Shown in pieces: positions 6,431 to 13,477 of a DNA stretch of 15,055 nucleotides (positions within the stretch are counted from its first letter, which is position 1; the number at the start of each line of letters is the position of its first letter). Position numbers and translations under genes: made by a program. Under the pieces are notes generated by a model. That model was given only the letters and a program-made list of their open reading frames with translations. It was not told the DNA's origin and did no database searches. This DNA is from DRTC01 sp964521025 (GTDB lineage Bacteria; Cloacimonadota; Cloacimonadia; Cloacimonadales; TCS61), in assembly GCA_964521025.1 (NCBI GenBank), contig CAZFPK010000073.1, forward strand, positions 1 through 15,055, written 5' to 3'.

Positions 6431-9400
6431 ATGAAAATGATTAATTTAGGGATCATCTTTTTTCTGATAAATTTGTTGTCAGGATTGGAAGTTTCACATT
6501 TTGAATCTAAAATCAAGATCACAGGAAGTTTTGAAATTGAAGAATTGAAATCGATCAGGGTTCAAGAACAGGAATTTCTTAAAATAAATACTCTCGATCT
6601 CGGTATTTCCGGAAAACCCGGAGAACCGGAATTACCGGTTTTTTCAAAAATTACTGAACTTCCTGAAACAGGAAATTATATCCTCAAAGATTTTAAATAT
6701 GATTTTGAAGAATTGAATTTAGATAAAAAAATCATCCCTTTTGGCTGGGAAGATAATATTTCTGTAAATTCAGAAATTTATGATAAAAACGAGTGGCTTC
6801 CTGAAGAAATCGTAAAAATTTCCCAACCGAATATTATGCGTGGAACCAGGTTTTCTCAAATCTCGATAACTGCAGTCCAGTATAATCCGGCTTTGAATAA
6901 GATCAGGATCCTGAAAAATATCGCTGCTGAATTTGAAATAGATCCTTCCATAAATGAAAATCCGACTTCAAATTTTAGAAATTCCAACCTTAAACCATTT
7001 TCAAATATTGTTTTGGAAAAAGGAACCAGAACCGAAACACCTTCCTATAATAATGGAAATTACCTTTTGATCGCGCCGGATAATTGCGTTGCTTATCTAC
7101 AATCATTATTGAGACATAAAGAAAAACTGGGTTATAAAACCAAACTCGCTACATTAACCGAAACCGGTTCGAGCAATACTGCCATTAAAAATTATATACA
7201 GAATGCTTATGATAACTGGGAATATCCACCGGAAAATGTCATCTTAATTGGAGATGTGGACGGCTCGATCGTACTTCCGTCATTTTATGTCGAAGGTTAC
7301 TGGACTCCCTGGGATGTAACGGATCATCCTTACACTTTGCTGGAAGGTGATGATTATTTCCCGGATATCATGCTCGGAAGAATTTCGATTCGTTCTTTGA
7401 CGGAACTGGCAACTGTCATCAACAAGATCATCAAGTACGAAAGTGATCCGTATCCCGGAGAGTGGATTAAACATGCTTTGATGTGTGGAGTTATCAAACA
7501 ATCATGGCATTATTATTCAGCGCGGGAAACAAAAATGGCAGTTCGTGAAAAACTCCTGAATTTCGGATATACATTCGTCGATACACTGATTTCTCCTTAT
7601 CAGGTCGGACAAACTCAATTAGAAAATAAGATCAACGAAGGTCATTCATTTGTTAATTATCGCGGTTTTGGAGATTTTCATTACTGGTGGGGAGAACCGA
7701 ACCCGATGTTCGATCTCGATAATATCGATAATCTAACGAACGGTTATATGCTTCCGATGATCACGAGTATCGTGTGCGGCGGAGGTAATTTTGCTTCCGA
7801 TGATTATCCGTCTGCTTTTGGAGAAACCTGGCTGATCGCAGGTTCACCTTCGGTTCCCAAAGGTGCGATCGGATTCATCGGACCGAGTGAATTAAATACT
7901 AAAACACGATTCAATAATGCCAATGATATGGGAATTTACCAGGGAATTACCCAGGAAAACTTATTCAAATGCGGGGAAATGCTGCTACGCGGAAAGATGG
8001 AACTCTATAATAATTTCCCGGATTGCCATGAATGGGGAGATGCGACAAATTCCGATCAATTTTATTTTTATGTTTACGGTTTGTTGGGAGATCCCGGGCT
8101 TTCAGTTTGGACAGATACTCCGGAAGAAGTATCGCTGGATTTTACAGGTGAAATGATCACAGGTGAAAATTGTCTGAATATCGAAATAACTACATCAGAA
8201 TCAGATAAATCCGGTTTCACGATCGCTGTTACAAACTCAGATAGTTTGATCACGACCGGTTTTACAGATGAAAACGGGGAAGTAAATATTCCTCTCGATC
8301 TTGAAATCGGTGATTATGAAATAACCGCATCCAAATACGGATTCATACCGGAAACAGAAACTCTCTCGGTTATCGATGGAAACATAATTAGTTTATTTAA
8401 TCATACTTTCTTAGATTCATTAATTCCTTCACAAATAGTAGATCTGGAAGTTGTCTTAAAAAATCTCGGAGATCAAACTGCATCCAATATTCAAGCAGTT
8501 TTAACTTCAAATGAAAATTATCTTACCATTATTGCTGGAAATGAATATATCGAATCACTCGGTGCAGGAGATTCGGAAATCTGTGAATTCCGGTTTCAAA
8601 TTGGAGAAGAATGGTTTAATACTCAAGTTTCGGAACTATTTTTGGATATCGATTATGAATTTGAAAGCCGTAAAATACTTATGCGAGATGAAGAAGAAAC
8701 TTTCCTCATCCCGGTCGAGATAAATGCTGCGGAACTGGTTCTATCAGATTTTATCGTGGATAATCCAGATTCCTGTTTGATCCAGAATAATACTGAAGAA
8801 ATTTATATCGAGCTGCAAAACTGCGGAAATTATGAAAGCGGAGATTTTTCCGCTGATCTGGTCAGCCTTAACGATAAAACAGAAGTATTGATCTCAAACA
8901 GAAATTACGCGAATATTTCGATCGATGATTATGGTACTAACTCCAGTTATTTCCAGGTTTCCGTAGGAGATGTTATCGCAGGTGAACAAGCAATTTTCAG
9001 GCTGGAAATCTCTGAAAGCAGAACCATTTTGCAGACTATTGAATTTTCTATTCCCATTGGAATTATCAGCGAATCCAGTCCGACCTTCTGCGAATACGGA
9101 TATTATGCTGTCGAAAGCAATGATTCGGGGAATTTTACTCCTCCGGTTTATAACTGGATCGAAATCGAAAATTCAGGAACCGAAATAACAGGAGGTCACT
9201 CAACTGAAGATGGATTTATCCGCATGATTGATCTTCCTTTTGATTTCCAGTATTTTGGAGAAATTTATGATAAAATCTCGGTCTGTTCAAACGGATATTT
9301 ATGCATGGGAGAAACAGAATTGATGTTCCATCGCAATCGTACGATTCCCTCGGGCAGCGGCTCGCCGGCAATGATCGCTCCTTTCTGGGATGATCTGGAA

Positions 9401-9955
9401 AACGGAGACCTGTATTATTTTTATGATGCGGCAAACCATTATTTCATCATCGAATGGTCGGATATGGAGAATGTCTATGATCCTTCTTATGAAGAAACAT
9501 TCGAAGTTATTCTCTATGATCCGGAATACTATCAAACCCCGACCGGAGACGGAGAAATCCTGTTCCAATACAATGAAATAAACAACATCGATCTGGACGA
9601 TAATTACGCAACTGTCGGCATCGAGAACGAACCGCAAACTCAAGGTCTGCTTTTGACTTTCGCAGACAATTATGTGCCAACTTCTCAATCATTATCAGAT
9701 GAAACTGCTATTTTTTTCACAATTTCGGAAAGTCCGTATCATCTTTTTGCACCACAAAACATCACCATTTCAATTGAAAATGATTCTATTCGATTAGAAT
9801 GGGATCCTGTGAATTATGCTACTTCCTATAATATTTATTCGTCCGCAAATCCGTATTCCGGTTTTACGATTGAAACCGAAGGAATTATCACGACTTCTTG
9901 GGTCGGTTCTCCCGCTGAAACAAAAAAATATTTTTATGTGAAAGCAGTTAATTAA
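6431..9955 (+). CDS. Secreted gingipain-like (peptidase C25 family) protein with altered catalytic His position
   Basis: ATG 6431 follows GGAGA (6419-6423) and opens a signal peptide (MKMINLGIIFFLINLLSG). The 1174-residue protein carries a C25-type propeptide region (about 20-170, with 'GKPGEPELPVFSK'), then the C25 caspase-like peptidase domain (about 205-565: 'YLLIAPDN', 'VILIGDVDG', 'LGRISI', 'GHSFVNYRGFGDFHYWW', 'SIVCGGGNFA', 'LLGDPGLSVW'). The nucleophile Cys449 is present. The residue aligned with the gingipain catalytic His (the middle of 'GHG') is Phe413; His417 lies four residues later. Next come a carboxypeptidase-regulatory-like beta domain (about 575-650), one or more CARDB-like Ig domains (about 655-880), a nidogen-like beta region (about 900-1098) and the C-terminal 'YNIYSSANPYSGF' module (about 1110-1174). 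If active it would be an extracellular cysteine endopeptidase, possibly maturing other exported proteins. Family assignment is secure; activity is uncertain. Confidence 0.87.
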   Translation: MKMINLGIIFFLINLLSGLEVSHFESKIKITGSFEIEELKSIRVQEQEFLKINTLDLGISGKPGEPELPVFSKITELPETGNYILKDFKYDFEELNLDKKIIPFGWEDNISVNSEIYDKNEWLPEEIVKISQPNIMRGTRFSQISITAVQYNPALNKIRILKNIAAEFEIDPSINENPTSNFRNSNLKPFSNIVLEKGTRTETPSYNNGNYLLIAPDNCVAYLQSLLRHKEKLGYKTKLATLTETGSSNTAIKNYIQNAYDNWEYPPENVILIGDVDGSIVLPSFYVEGYWTPWDVTDHPYTLLEGDDYFPDIMLGRISIRSLTELATVINKIIKYESDPYPGEWIKHALMCGVIKQSWHYYSARETKMAVREKLLNFGYTFVDTLISPYQVGQTQLENKINEGHSFVNYRGFGDFHYWWGEPNPMFDLDNIDNLTNGYMLPMITSIVCGGGNFASDDYPSAFGETWLIAGSPSVPKGAIGFIGPSELNTKTRFNNANDMGIYQGITQENLFKCGEMLLRGKMELYNNFPDCHEWGDATNSDQFYFYVYGLLGDPGLSVWTDTPEEVSLDFTGEMITGENCLNIEITTSESDKSGFTIAVTNSDSLITTGFTDENGEVNIPLDLEIGDYEITASKYGFIPETETLSVIDGNIISLFNHTFLDSLIPSQIVDLEVVLKNLGDQTASNIQAVLTSNENYLTIIAGNEYIESLGAGDSEICEFRFQIGEEWFNTQVSELFLDIDYEFESRKILMRDEEETFLIPVEINAAELVLSDFIVDNPDSCLIQNNTEEIYIELQNCGNYESGDFSADLVSLNDKTEVLISNRNYANISIDDYGTNSSYFQVSVGDVIAGEQAIFRLEISESRTILQTIEFSIPIGIISESSPTFCEYGYYAVESNDSGNFTPPVYNWIEIENSGTEITGGHSTEDGFIRMIDLPFDFQYFGEIYDKISVCSNGYLCMGETELMFHRNRTIPSGSGSPAMIAPFWDDLENGDLYYFYDAANHYFIIEWSDMENVYDPSYEETFEVILYDPEYYQTPTGDGEILFQYNEINNIDLDDNYATVGIENEPQTQGLLLTFADNYVPTSQSLSDETAIFFTISESPYHLFAPQNITISIENDSIRLEWDPVNYATSYNIYSSANPYSGFTIETEGIITTSWVGSPAETKKYFYVKAVN
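9758..9952 (+). other. 'SANPY' fibronectin-like C-terminal module of the C25 protein
   Basis: This segment encodes 'SIRLEWDPV...YNIYSSANPYSGF...KYFYVKAVN'. The same order of residues ends the M14 peptidase (2375-2590: 'SLYLDWDDE...YEIYSSANPYDNF...FYMIKRIAE'). The shared ending suggests a common surface or export role distinct from that of the FlgD-Ig ending of the other two large proteins. Confidence 0.65.
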
Positions 9956-10320
9956 AGTTTGTCCCTAAACAATGATTTCGAGTTGTAAGAAGGTGTTAAA
10001 CGCGTTTGACGATCGATGATGACTTGAAACCGCCCATAATTGCTGTTTTCTAATCCATTGGGATATGACAAGTTAACTTCTCCGGAAATTACCGTAAGAG
10101 TTGGAATGACCGGAAAAATTTAAGTCATCCGGCAGTTACCATTTAACTCAAGTTTTACATTTTTGCATTTGAGACAAAATTTTCCTCTTTGTCCTCTTAT
10201 CGACACAAATTAAAAAGCATATAAATCATCCCTGAAATCTTATTAAAATTCTTCATCCCTAACTCATTAATATAAAAGAAATTAGCATCACTTGATATCT
10301 TATAACCTGTCCCCCTTTTT
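9956..10320 (+). other. Long intergenic region without a recognisable gene
   Basis: No coding sequence could be supported on either strand in the 365 bases before the CotH promoter. Visible items are a 16-base near-palindrome GTTAAACGCGTTTGAC (9995-10010), a perfect 10-base palindrome AAGTTAACTT (10070-10079) and a run of five C at 10311-10315. The right half is strongly A/T-rich. It probably serves as the control region of the CotH gene. Confidence 0.5.
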
Positions 10321-10336
10321 TGGCATATTTTATGCT
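10321..10336 (+). promoter_or_regulatory. Sigma-54-type (-24/-12) promoter of the CotH gene
   Basis: TGGCATATTTTATGCT fits the RpoN consensus TGGCAYRNNNNTTGCW at every defined position but one (A in place of the first T of TTGC). GG (10322-10323) and GC (10334-10335) are 10 bases apart. The predicted start is near 10347, so the leader is about 20 bases and contains GGGGGAG (10358-10364). This is the best sigma-54 match seen in the window. Confidence 0.6.
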
Positions 10337-10366
10337 ACTTTGGATAACAGAATAGATGGGGGAGTT

Positions 10367-12829
10367 ATGAAGATAAAACGATTTACCATAACGAAATTCT
10401 TACTTTCGCTTTTTATTTACTTCATTTTCATCAACTGTAATTCTCATATTTCCGATCTTGTTTTTGATGATACCCAGATCTACGGATTCTACCTGACATT
10501 CTACGAGGAAAATTTCTGGGAAATTCTTGTGTTCAATGATGAGAATGACAATGACCAATATGTGATGGCAACCTTTGAATTTAACGGAGAAGTATATGAG
10601 AATGTTGGAGTTAGGTTTAAAGGTAATAAATCCATGTCTTATCCCTCCAACAAAAAACCTTTTAAAATCAAATTCAATGAGTTTATTGAAGATCAGGAGT
10701 TTTATGGTTTAACAAAATTAAGTTTAAGCAACGAATATTCCGATCCGAGTTTTCTCAGAGAAAAAATATTTTGTGATTTGGTCAATCAATACATTCCAAG
10801 TCCCAGGGCAAATTTCGTTAAATTATATATTAATGGAGATTATTGGGGTGTTTATACTAATGTCGAACAAATAAACAAGAGATTTATCAAGAAAAATTTT
10901 GGTAATAATGAAGACGGAAACCTCTTCAAAGGCGATCCTTACGGAGATCTTGTCTGGTATGGTGCGGAACCCGAATCTTATTATGATAAGTATGAACTGA
11001 AAACCAACCAGGATGAAAATGATTGGTCTGATCTGGTGAATTTGATCGATGTTTTAAACAATACTGATATCGAATCATATCCGTTTGAATTAGAACAAGT
11101 TTTTCATATTCGGAATTATCTCTTTTTTCATGTTATTAATAATTTCCTTGTAAATATGGACAGTTATTTTCTCGGTTGTCATAATTATTATGTTTACCAT
11201 CGGGAAGATACGGATAAATTTGTTCATATTCCCTGGGATTTTAATTATTCTTTTGCGACTCTCGGCGGTGGAATGACAGAAAATGAAATCTATGATTTTC
11301 CACTTTTTTATATGGCTCCACCTCAATCTCCAAAACCTCTTGTCAACAGAACATTTGAAATAGATCATTACAGACAAATTTACCTGATGAATTATAAATA
11401 CTTGATAGAAACAGCACTTAATGAAGAACTTTTATTTGAGAGGATAGATACCCTTTCTGATTTGATCAGGGATGCGGTTTACGCTGATACTCTTAAAATG
11501 TACACAAATGAGGAATTTGAGATCAATCTTGAAGACAATATCGAAACCGAAAACGGTATTCTGTACGGATTAAAGAATCTGATCACGCAAAGGATAGTAA
11601 AAATAAACGAACAATTAAATGGGGTAGAAATCCCGGAACAAATTTCCAATCTGCATATTAATGAATTTCTGGCAGACAACGAATCGATCCTGAAAGACGA
11701 ATACGGCGAATATGAAGACTGGATCGAAATCTATAACGATAATGATTTCCCGGTAAATATGAACGATTTATTTTTGAGTGATGATCCTTCGATTCCTGAT
11801 AAATGGAAATTACCGGAGATTGAAATTCCTGCAAACGGATATTTGCTGTTCTGGGCAGATGCTGAAATCGAGCAAGGTAGTCTGCATACAAATTTTAAAC
11901 TGAACAGTGATGCCGAATTCATCGGATTATATGGAGTAAATGGTGTTTTATCTATCGATAGTCTCAGTTACGGTTCACAGGAAACGGATATTTCTTATGG
12001 CTCATTACCCGACGGTGGAGTCGAATGGCAGCAGTTCATCATTCCATCACCTTTATCCTCAAATATGATGGAATTATCGGAAAGTCTTTTCATCAATGAA
12101 TTTATGGCAAAAAATGAATCCACTATTTATGATGATAACGGCGAATATGACGATTGGATCGAAATCTATAATAAAAATAATTTTGCGTGTAATCTAAATG
12201 GTTTATCCTTAACTGATGATCCGGCAGTTCCCGGTAAATGGCAATTTCCCGAAGTGAATATTCCGGCAAACGGTTACCTTTTGGTCTGGGCGGATAATGA
12301 TGAAGAACAAGGGGAACTGCATACTAATTTCAAACTCTGTTCGGAAGGTGAATTTATCCTTTTATACGATATCGACGGAACAACCTTGCTCGACAGTATA
12401 GTATTCGGCGAACAGCAACCTGATATTTCTTATGGCAGGATCGAAGACGGATATGAGGATTGGCAGTTCTTTAACGAACCTTCACCCGGACAATCTAATA
12501 ATGAAACCATCTGCAGCGACAATGAACTTCCCGATCATGATCAGGCAAGGTTAATAGGAAATTATCCTAACCCATTCCGTGGCTCAACCACAATATCTTT
12601 CCATCTAACCACGGAGATCCCGGAGAACACGCAGATAAATATTTATAATTGTAAAGGACAGAAAGTGAAAACTCTGGAATGCAATATCCATGATATTACA
12701 GCATCATCACACTCCATAACCTGGGATGGAAATGATGATAATAACAGGAAAGTTTCCTCCGGAGTTTATTTCTACAAACTACGGTCAAAGAGCTATTCTT
12801 CAACAAAAAAAATGATCCTTGTTCGTTAA
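10367..12829 (+). CDS. Secreted CotH-type kinase protein with two lamin-tail domains and a FlgD-Ig sorting domain
   Basis: ATG 10367 is chosen over the in-frame ATG 10292: GGGGGAG (10358-10364) is adjacent, a hydrophobic signal segment (residues 9-23) follows, and the upstream start would lie before the promoter. The 820-residue protein has a CotH kinase domain (about 33-412) with 'VGVRFKGNKSMS' (80-91), 'KPFKIKFNEF' (97-106), 'WGVYTNVEQINKRFI' (160-174), 'NLFKGD' (185-190), 'NMDSYFLGCHNYYVY' (263-277) and 'IPWDFNYSF' (288-296). CotH proteins are atypical kinases that phosphorylate proteins, best known from spore coats; the catalytic-type Asp265 and Asp291 are present. Two tandem lamin-tail domains follow (about 427-565 and 573-710), each opening with 'INEF'. 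The C-terminal sorting domain begins at 'NYPNPFRGSTTISF' (732). A Cys at 24 follows the hydrophobic stretch, but 'FINC' is not a standard lipobox. It probably acts at the cell surface; the substrate is unknown. Confidence 0.87.
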   Translation: MKIKRFTITKFLLSLFIYFIFINCNSHISDLVFDDTQIYGFYLTFYEENFWEILVFNDENDNDQYVMATFEFNGEVYENVGVRFKGNKSMSYPSNKKPFKIKFNEFIEDQEFYGLTKLSLSNEYSDPSFLREKIFCDLVNQYIPSPRANFVKLYINGDYWGVYTNVEQINKRFIKKNFGNNEDGNLFKGDPYGDLVWYGAEPESYYDKYELKTNQDENDWSDLVNLIDVLNNTDIESYPFELEQVFHIRNYLFFHVINNFLVNMDSYFLGCHNYYVYHREDTDKFVHIPWDFNYSFATLGGGMTENEIYDFPLFYMAPPQSPKPLVNRTFEIDHYRQIYLMNYKYLIETALNEELLFERIDTLSDLIRDAVYADTLKMYTNEEFEINLEDNIETENGILYGLKNLITQRIVKINEQLNGVEIPEQISNLHINEFLADNESILKDEYGEYEDWIEIYNDNDFPVNMNDLFLSDDPSIPDKWKLPEIEIPANGYLLFWADAEIEQGSLHTNFKLNSDAEFIGLYGVNGVLSIDSLSYGSQETDISYGSLPDGGVEWQQFIIPSPLSSNMMELSESLFINEFMAKNESTIYDDNGEYDDWIEIYNKNNFACNLNGLSLTDDPAVPGKWQFPEVNIPANGYLLVWADNDEEQGELHTNFKLCSEGEFILLYDIDGTTLLDSIVFGEQQPDISYGRIEDGYEDWQFFNEPSPGQSNNETICSDNELPDHDQARLIGNYPNPFRGSTTISFHLTTEIPENTQINIYNCKGQKVKTLECNIHDITASSHSITWDGNDDNNRKVSSGVYFYKLRSKSYSSTKKMILVR
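11645..12496 (+). repeat. Tandem lamin-tail-domain duplication inside the CotH gene
   Basis: Two copies (about 11645-12061 and 12083-12496) have a period of roughly 435 bases. Shared stretches include 'INEF', 'DWIEIYN', 'IPANGYLL', 'LHTNFKL' and 'DISYG'. Divergence between the copies is considerable, so the duplication is old. Lamin-tail domains are thought to bind other proteins or surfaces. Confidence 0.75.
12560..12826 (+). other. FlgD-Ig / type IX-like C-terminal sorting domain of the CotH protein
   Basis: It starts 'NYPNPFRGSTTISF', passes through 'INIYNCKGQKVK' and 'ITWDGNDD', and ends 'SGVYFYKLRSKS' then 'MILVR'. It aligns end to end with the sorting domain of the CapA-like protein (5526-5789). 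Confidence 0.8.
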
Positions 12830-12897
12830 AACCATGAAGGATAAATCTTAATGCAATAATCCATTGAGGACATAATATACCTCCCTCAAACGCAAAG

Positions 12898-12927
12898 ACA
12901 GCTTCTCGGAAACGAGAAGCTGTTTTT
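12898..12927 (+). terminator. Intrinsic terminator after the CotH gene
   Basis: A perfect 11-bp stem, ACAGCTTCTCG (12898-12908) with CGAGAAGCTGT (12913-12923), closes on a GAAA tetraloop and runs into TTTTTGTTTG. It lies 68 bases after the CotH stop and ends the exported-protein block. Confidence 0.92.
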
Positions 12928-12931
12928 GTTT

Positions 12932-12957
12932 GTAACACATTGCTCCTGCTTTGTGAC
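12932..12957 (+). repeat. Palindromic element D (core GCTCCTGC)
   Basis: This imperfect palindrome has arms CACA (12936-12939) and TGTG (12952-12955) around a GCTCCTGC centre. It begins just after the CotH terminator. Its reverse complement matches 12990-13014 at nearly every position. Confidence 0.5.
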
Positions 12958-12989
12958 CAATTATTAGTTTTAATACAATATTTTATTTT

Positions 12990-13014
12990 GTCTCAAAGCA
13001 GAGCTATGAGTTAC
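12990..13014 (+). repeat. Palindromic element D', inverted partner of D
   Basis: Read on the opposite strand, this segment repeats element D apart from one missing base and a few substitutions. The arms are now CTCA and TGAG, so both partners of one base pair have changed and pairing is kept. Confidence 0.5.
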
Positions 13015-13024
13015 TTTTCTAAGT

Positions 13025-13042
13025 GTTCCAATGCTCCTGCGT
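13025..13042 (+). repeat. Half-copy of palindromic element C in inverted orientation
   Basis: GTTCCAATGCTCCTGCGT matches the reverse complement of element C at 15 of 18 positions but lacks the right arm. Together with C (13078-13103) it makes a second inverted pair. Confidence 0.45.
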
Positions 13043-13077
13043 CAAATCCTAAAACAATGTAGAGCGTTTTGCAAAAT

Positions 13078-13103
13078 CGTTCCCACGCAGGAGCGCGGGA
13101 ACG
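13078..13103 (+). repeat. Palindromic element C (REP-like hairpin)
   Basis: The arms CGTTCCC (13078-13084) and GGGAACG (13097-13103) pair perfectly. After one A/C mismatch, CGC and GCG pair around an AGGA loop. It resembles the 'GTTCCCACGC' type of dispersed palindrome seen in many bacteria. No T run follows, so it is not a terminator. Confidence 0.65.
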
Positions 13104-13165
13104 AGGAAGAAGATTCTCGGAACAATCCGTCAAAGCCGGACTAAAGGTTCCGAACTACAAAAAAA

Positions 13166-13192
13166 TTGACACAAAACCCGACCTTTTAAAAT
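13166..13192 (+). promoter_or_regulatory. Sigma-70-type promoter of the MoaD-like/E1 operon
   Basis: A perfect TTGACA (13166-13171) and TAAAAT (13187-13192, 5 of 6) are separated by 15 bases, shorter than ideal. With usual spacing the transcript would begin at 13199, the A of the ATG. No Shine-Dalgarno sequence precedes that ATG, which agrees with a leaderless mRNA. Confidence 0.45.
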
Positions 13193-13198
13193 CAAATC

Positions 13199-13477
13199 AT
13201 GATCAAAATAAAATTTTACAGTTTGATAAGAATGTTCTTGGAATTAAAAGAAATCGATCTGGAACTTGAAGACCTTTCAATATTCGAGCTGTTAAAAGAA
13301 ACAGAAAAAAAGACAGGGAAAAAATTCCTGTTCAAACTCATTACTAACAAAGGTGAACTGAAACCGGGAACAATGATCCTCATCAACGGCAGGAATATTT
13401 TTCACATGCAGAAATTAGATTCCATCGTATCGGATGGAGACGAAATCTCGATCTTCCCGCCCGGAGGAGGAGGATAA
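13199..13477 (+). CDS. MoaD/ThiS-family sulfur-carrier (ubiquitin-like) protein
   Basis: The 92-residue protein has the beta-grasp pattern: an N-terminal strand 'MIKIKFYSLI', a helix around 28-40, 'MILINGRNI' (59-67), 'DGDEISIFPP' (79-88) and a C-terminal run of four glycines. In this family the terminal Gly-Gly is adenylated by an E1-like enzyme and then carries sulfur as a thiocarboxylate for molybdopterin or tungstopterin, thiamine or other products. The length favours a MoaD type over ThiS. The start is fixed by the first beta strand. The stop TAA shares its last base with the ATG of the E1 gene, so the two are translationally linked. No cofactor-pathway gene is present in the window to say which product is made. 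Confidence 0.85.
   Translation: MIKIKFYSLIRMFLELKEIDLELEDLSIFELLKETEKKTGKKFLFKLITNKGELKPGTMILINGRNIFHMQKLDSIVSDGDEISIFPPGGGG
13463..13473 (+). promoter_or_regulatory. Ribosome binding site of the E1 gene embedded in the Gly codons of the moaD-like gene
   Basis: GGAGGAGGAGG is both the four-glycine end of the carrier protein and a very strong Shine-Dalgarno sequence 3 or more bases before ATG 13477. One stretch therefore serves the chemically essential tail and the translation start of its partner enzyme. Confidence 0.75.

Noticed and set aside
9299..9688. A 129-residue minus-strand open frame inside the C25 gene
   Set aside because: It is a shadow of the coding strand with no domain or start signal.
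10311..10362. Pairing of CCCCC (10311-10315) with the GGGGG of the CotH ribosome binding site as a translation switch
   Set aside because: If the sigma-54 site is used, transcription starts near 10347 and the C run is not in the mRNA; no other support was seen.
13069..13269. A 66-residue open frame before the MoaD-like gene
   Set aside because: It runs through palindrome C and the operon promoter, has no ribosome binding site and overlaps the MoaD-like gene in another frame; its composition reflects the repeat.
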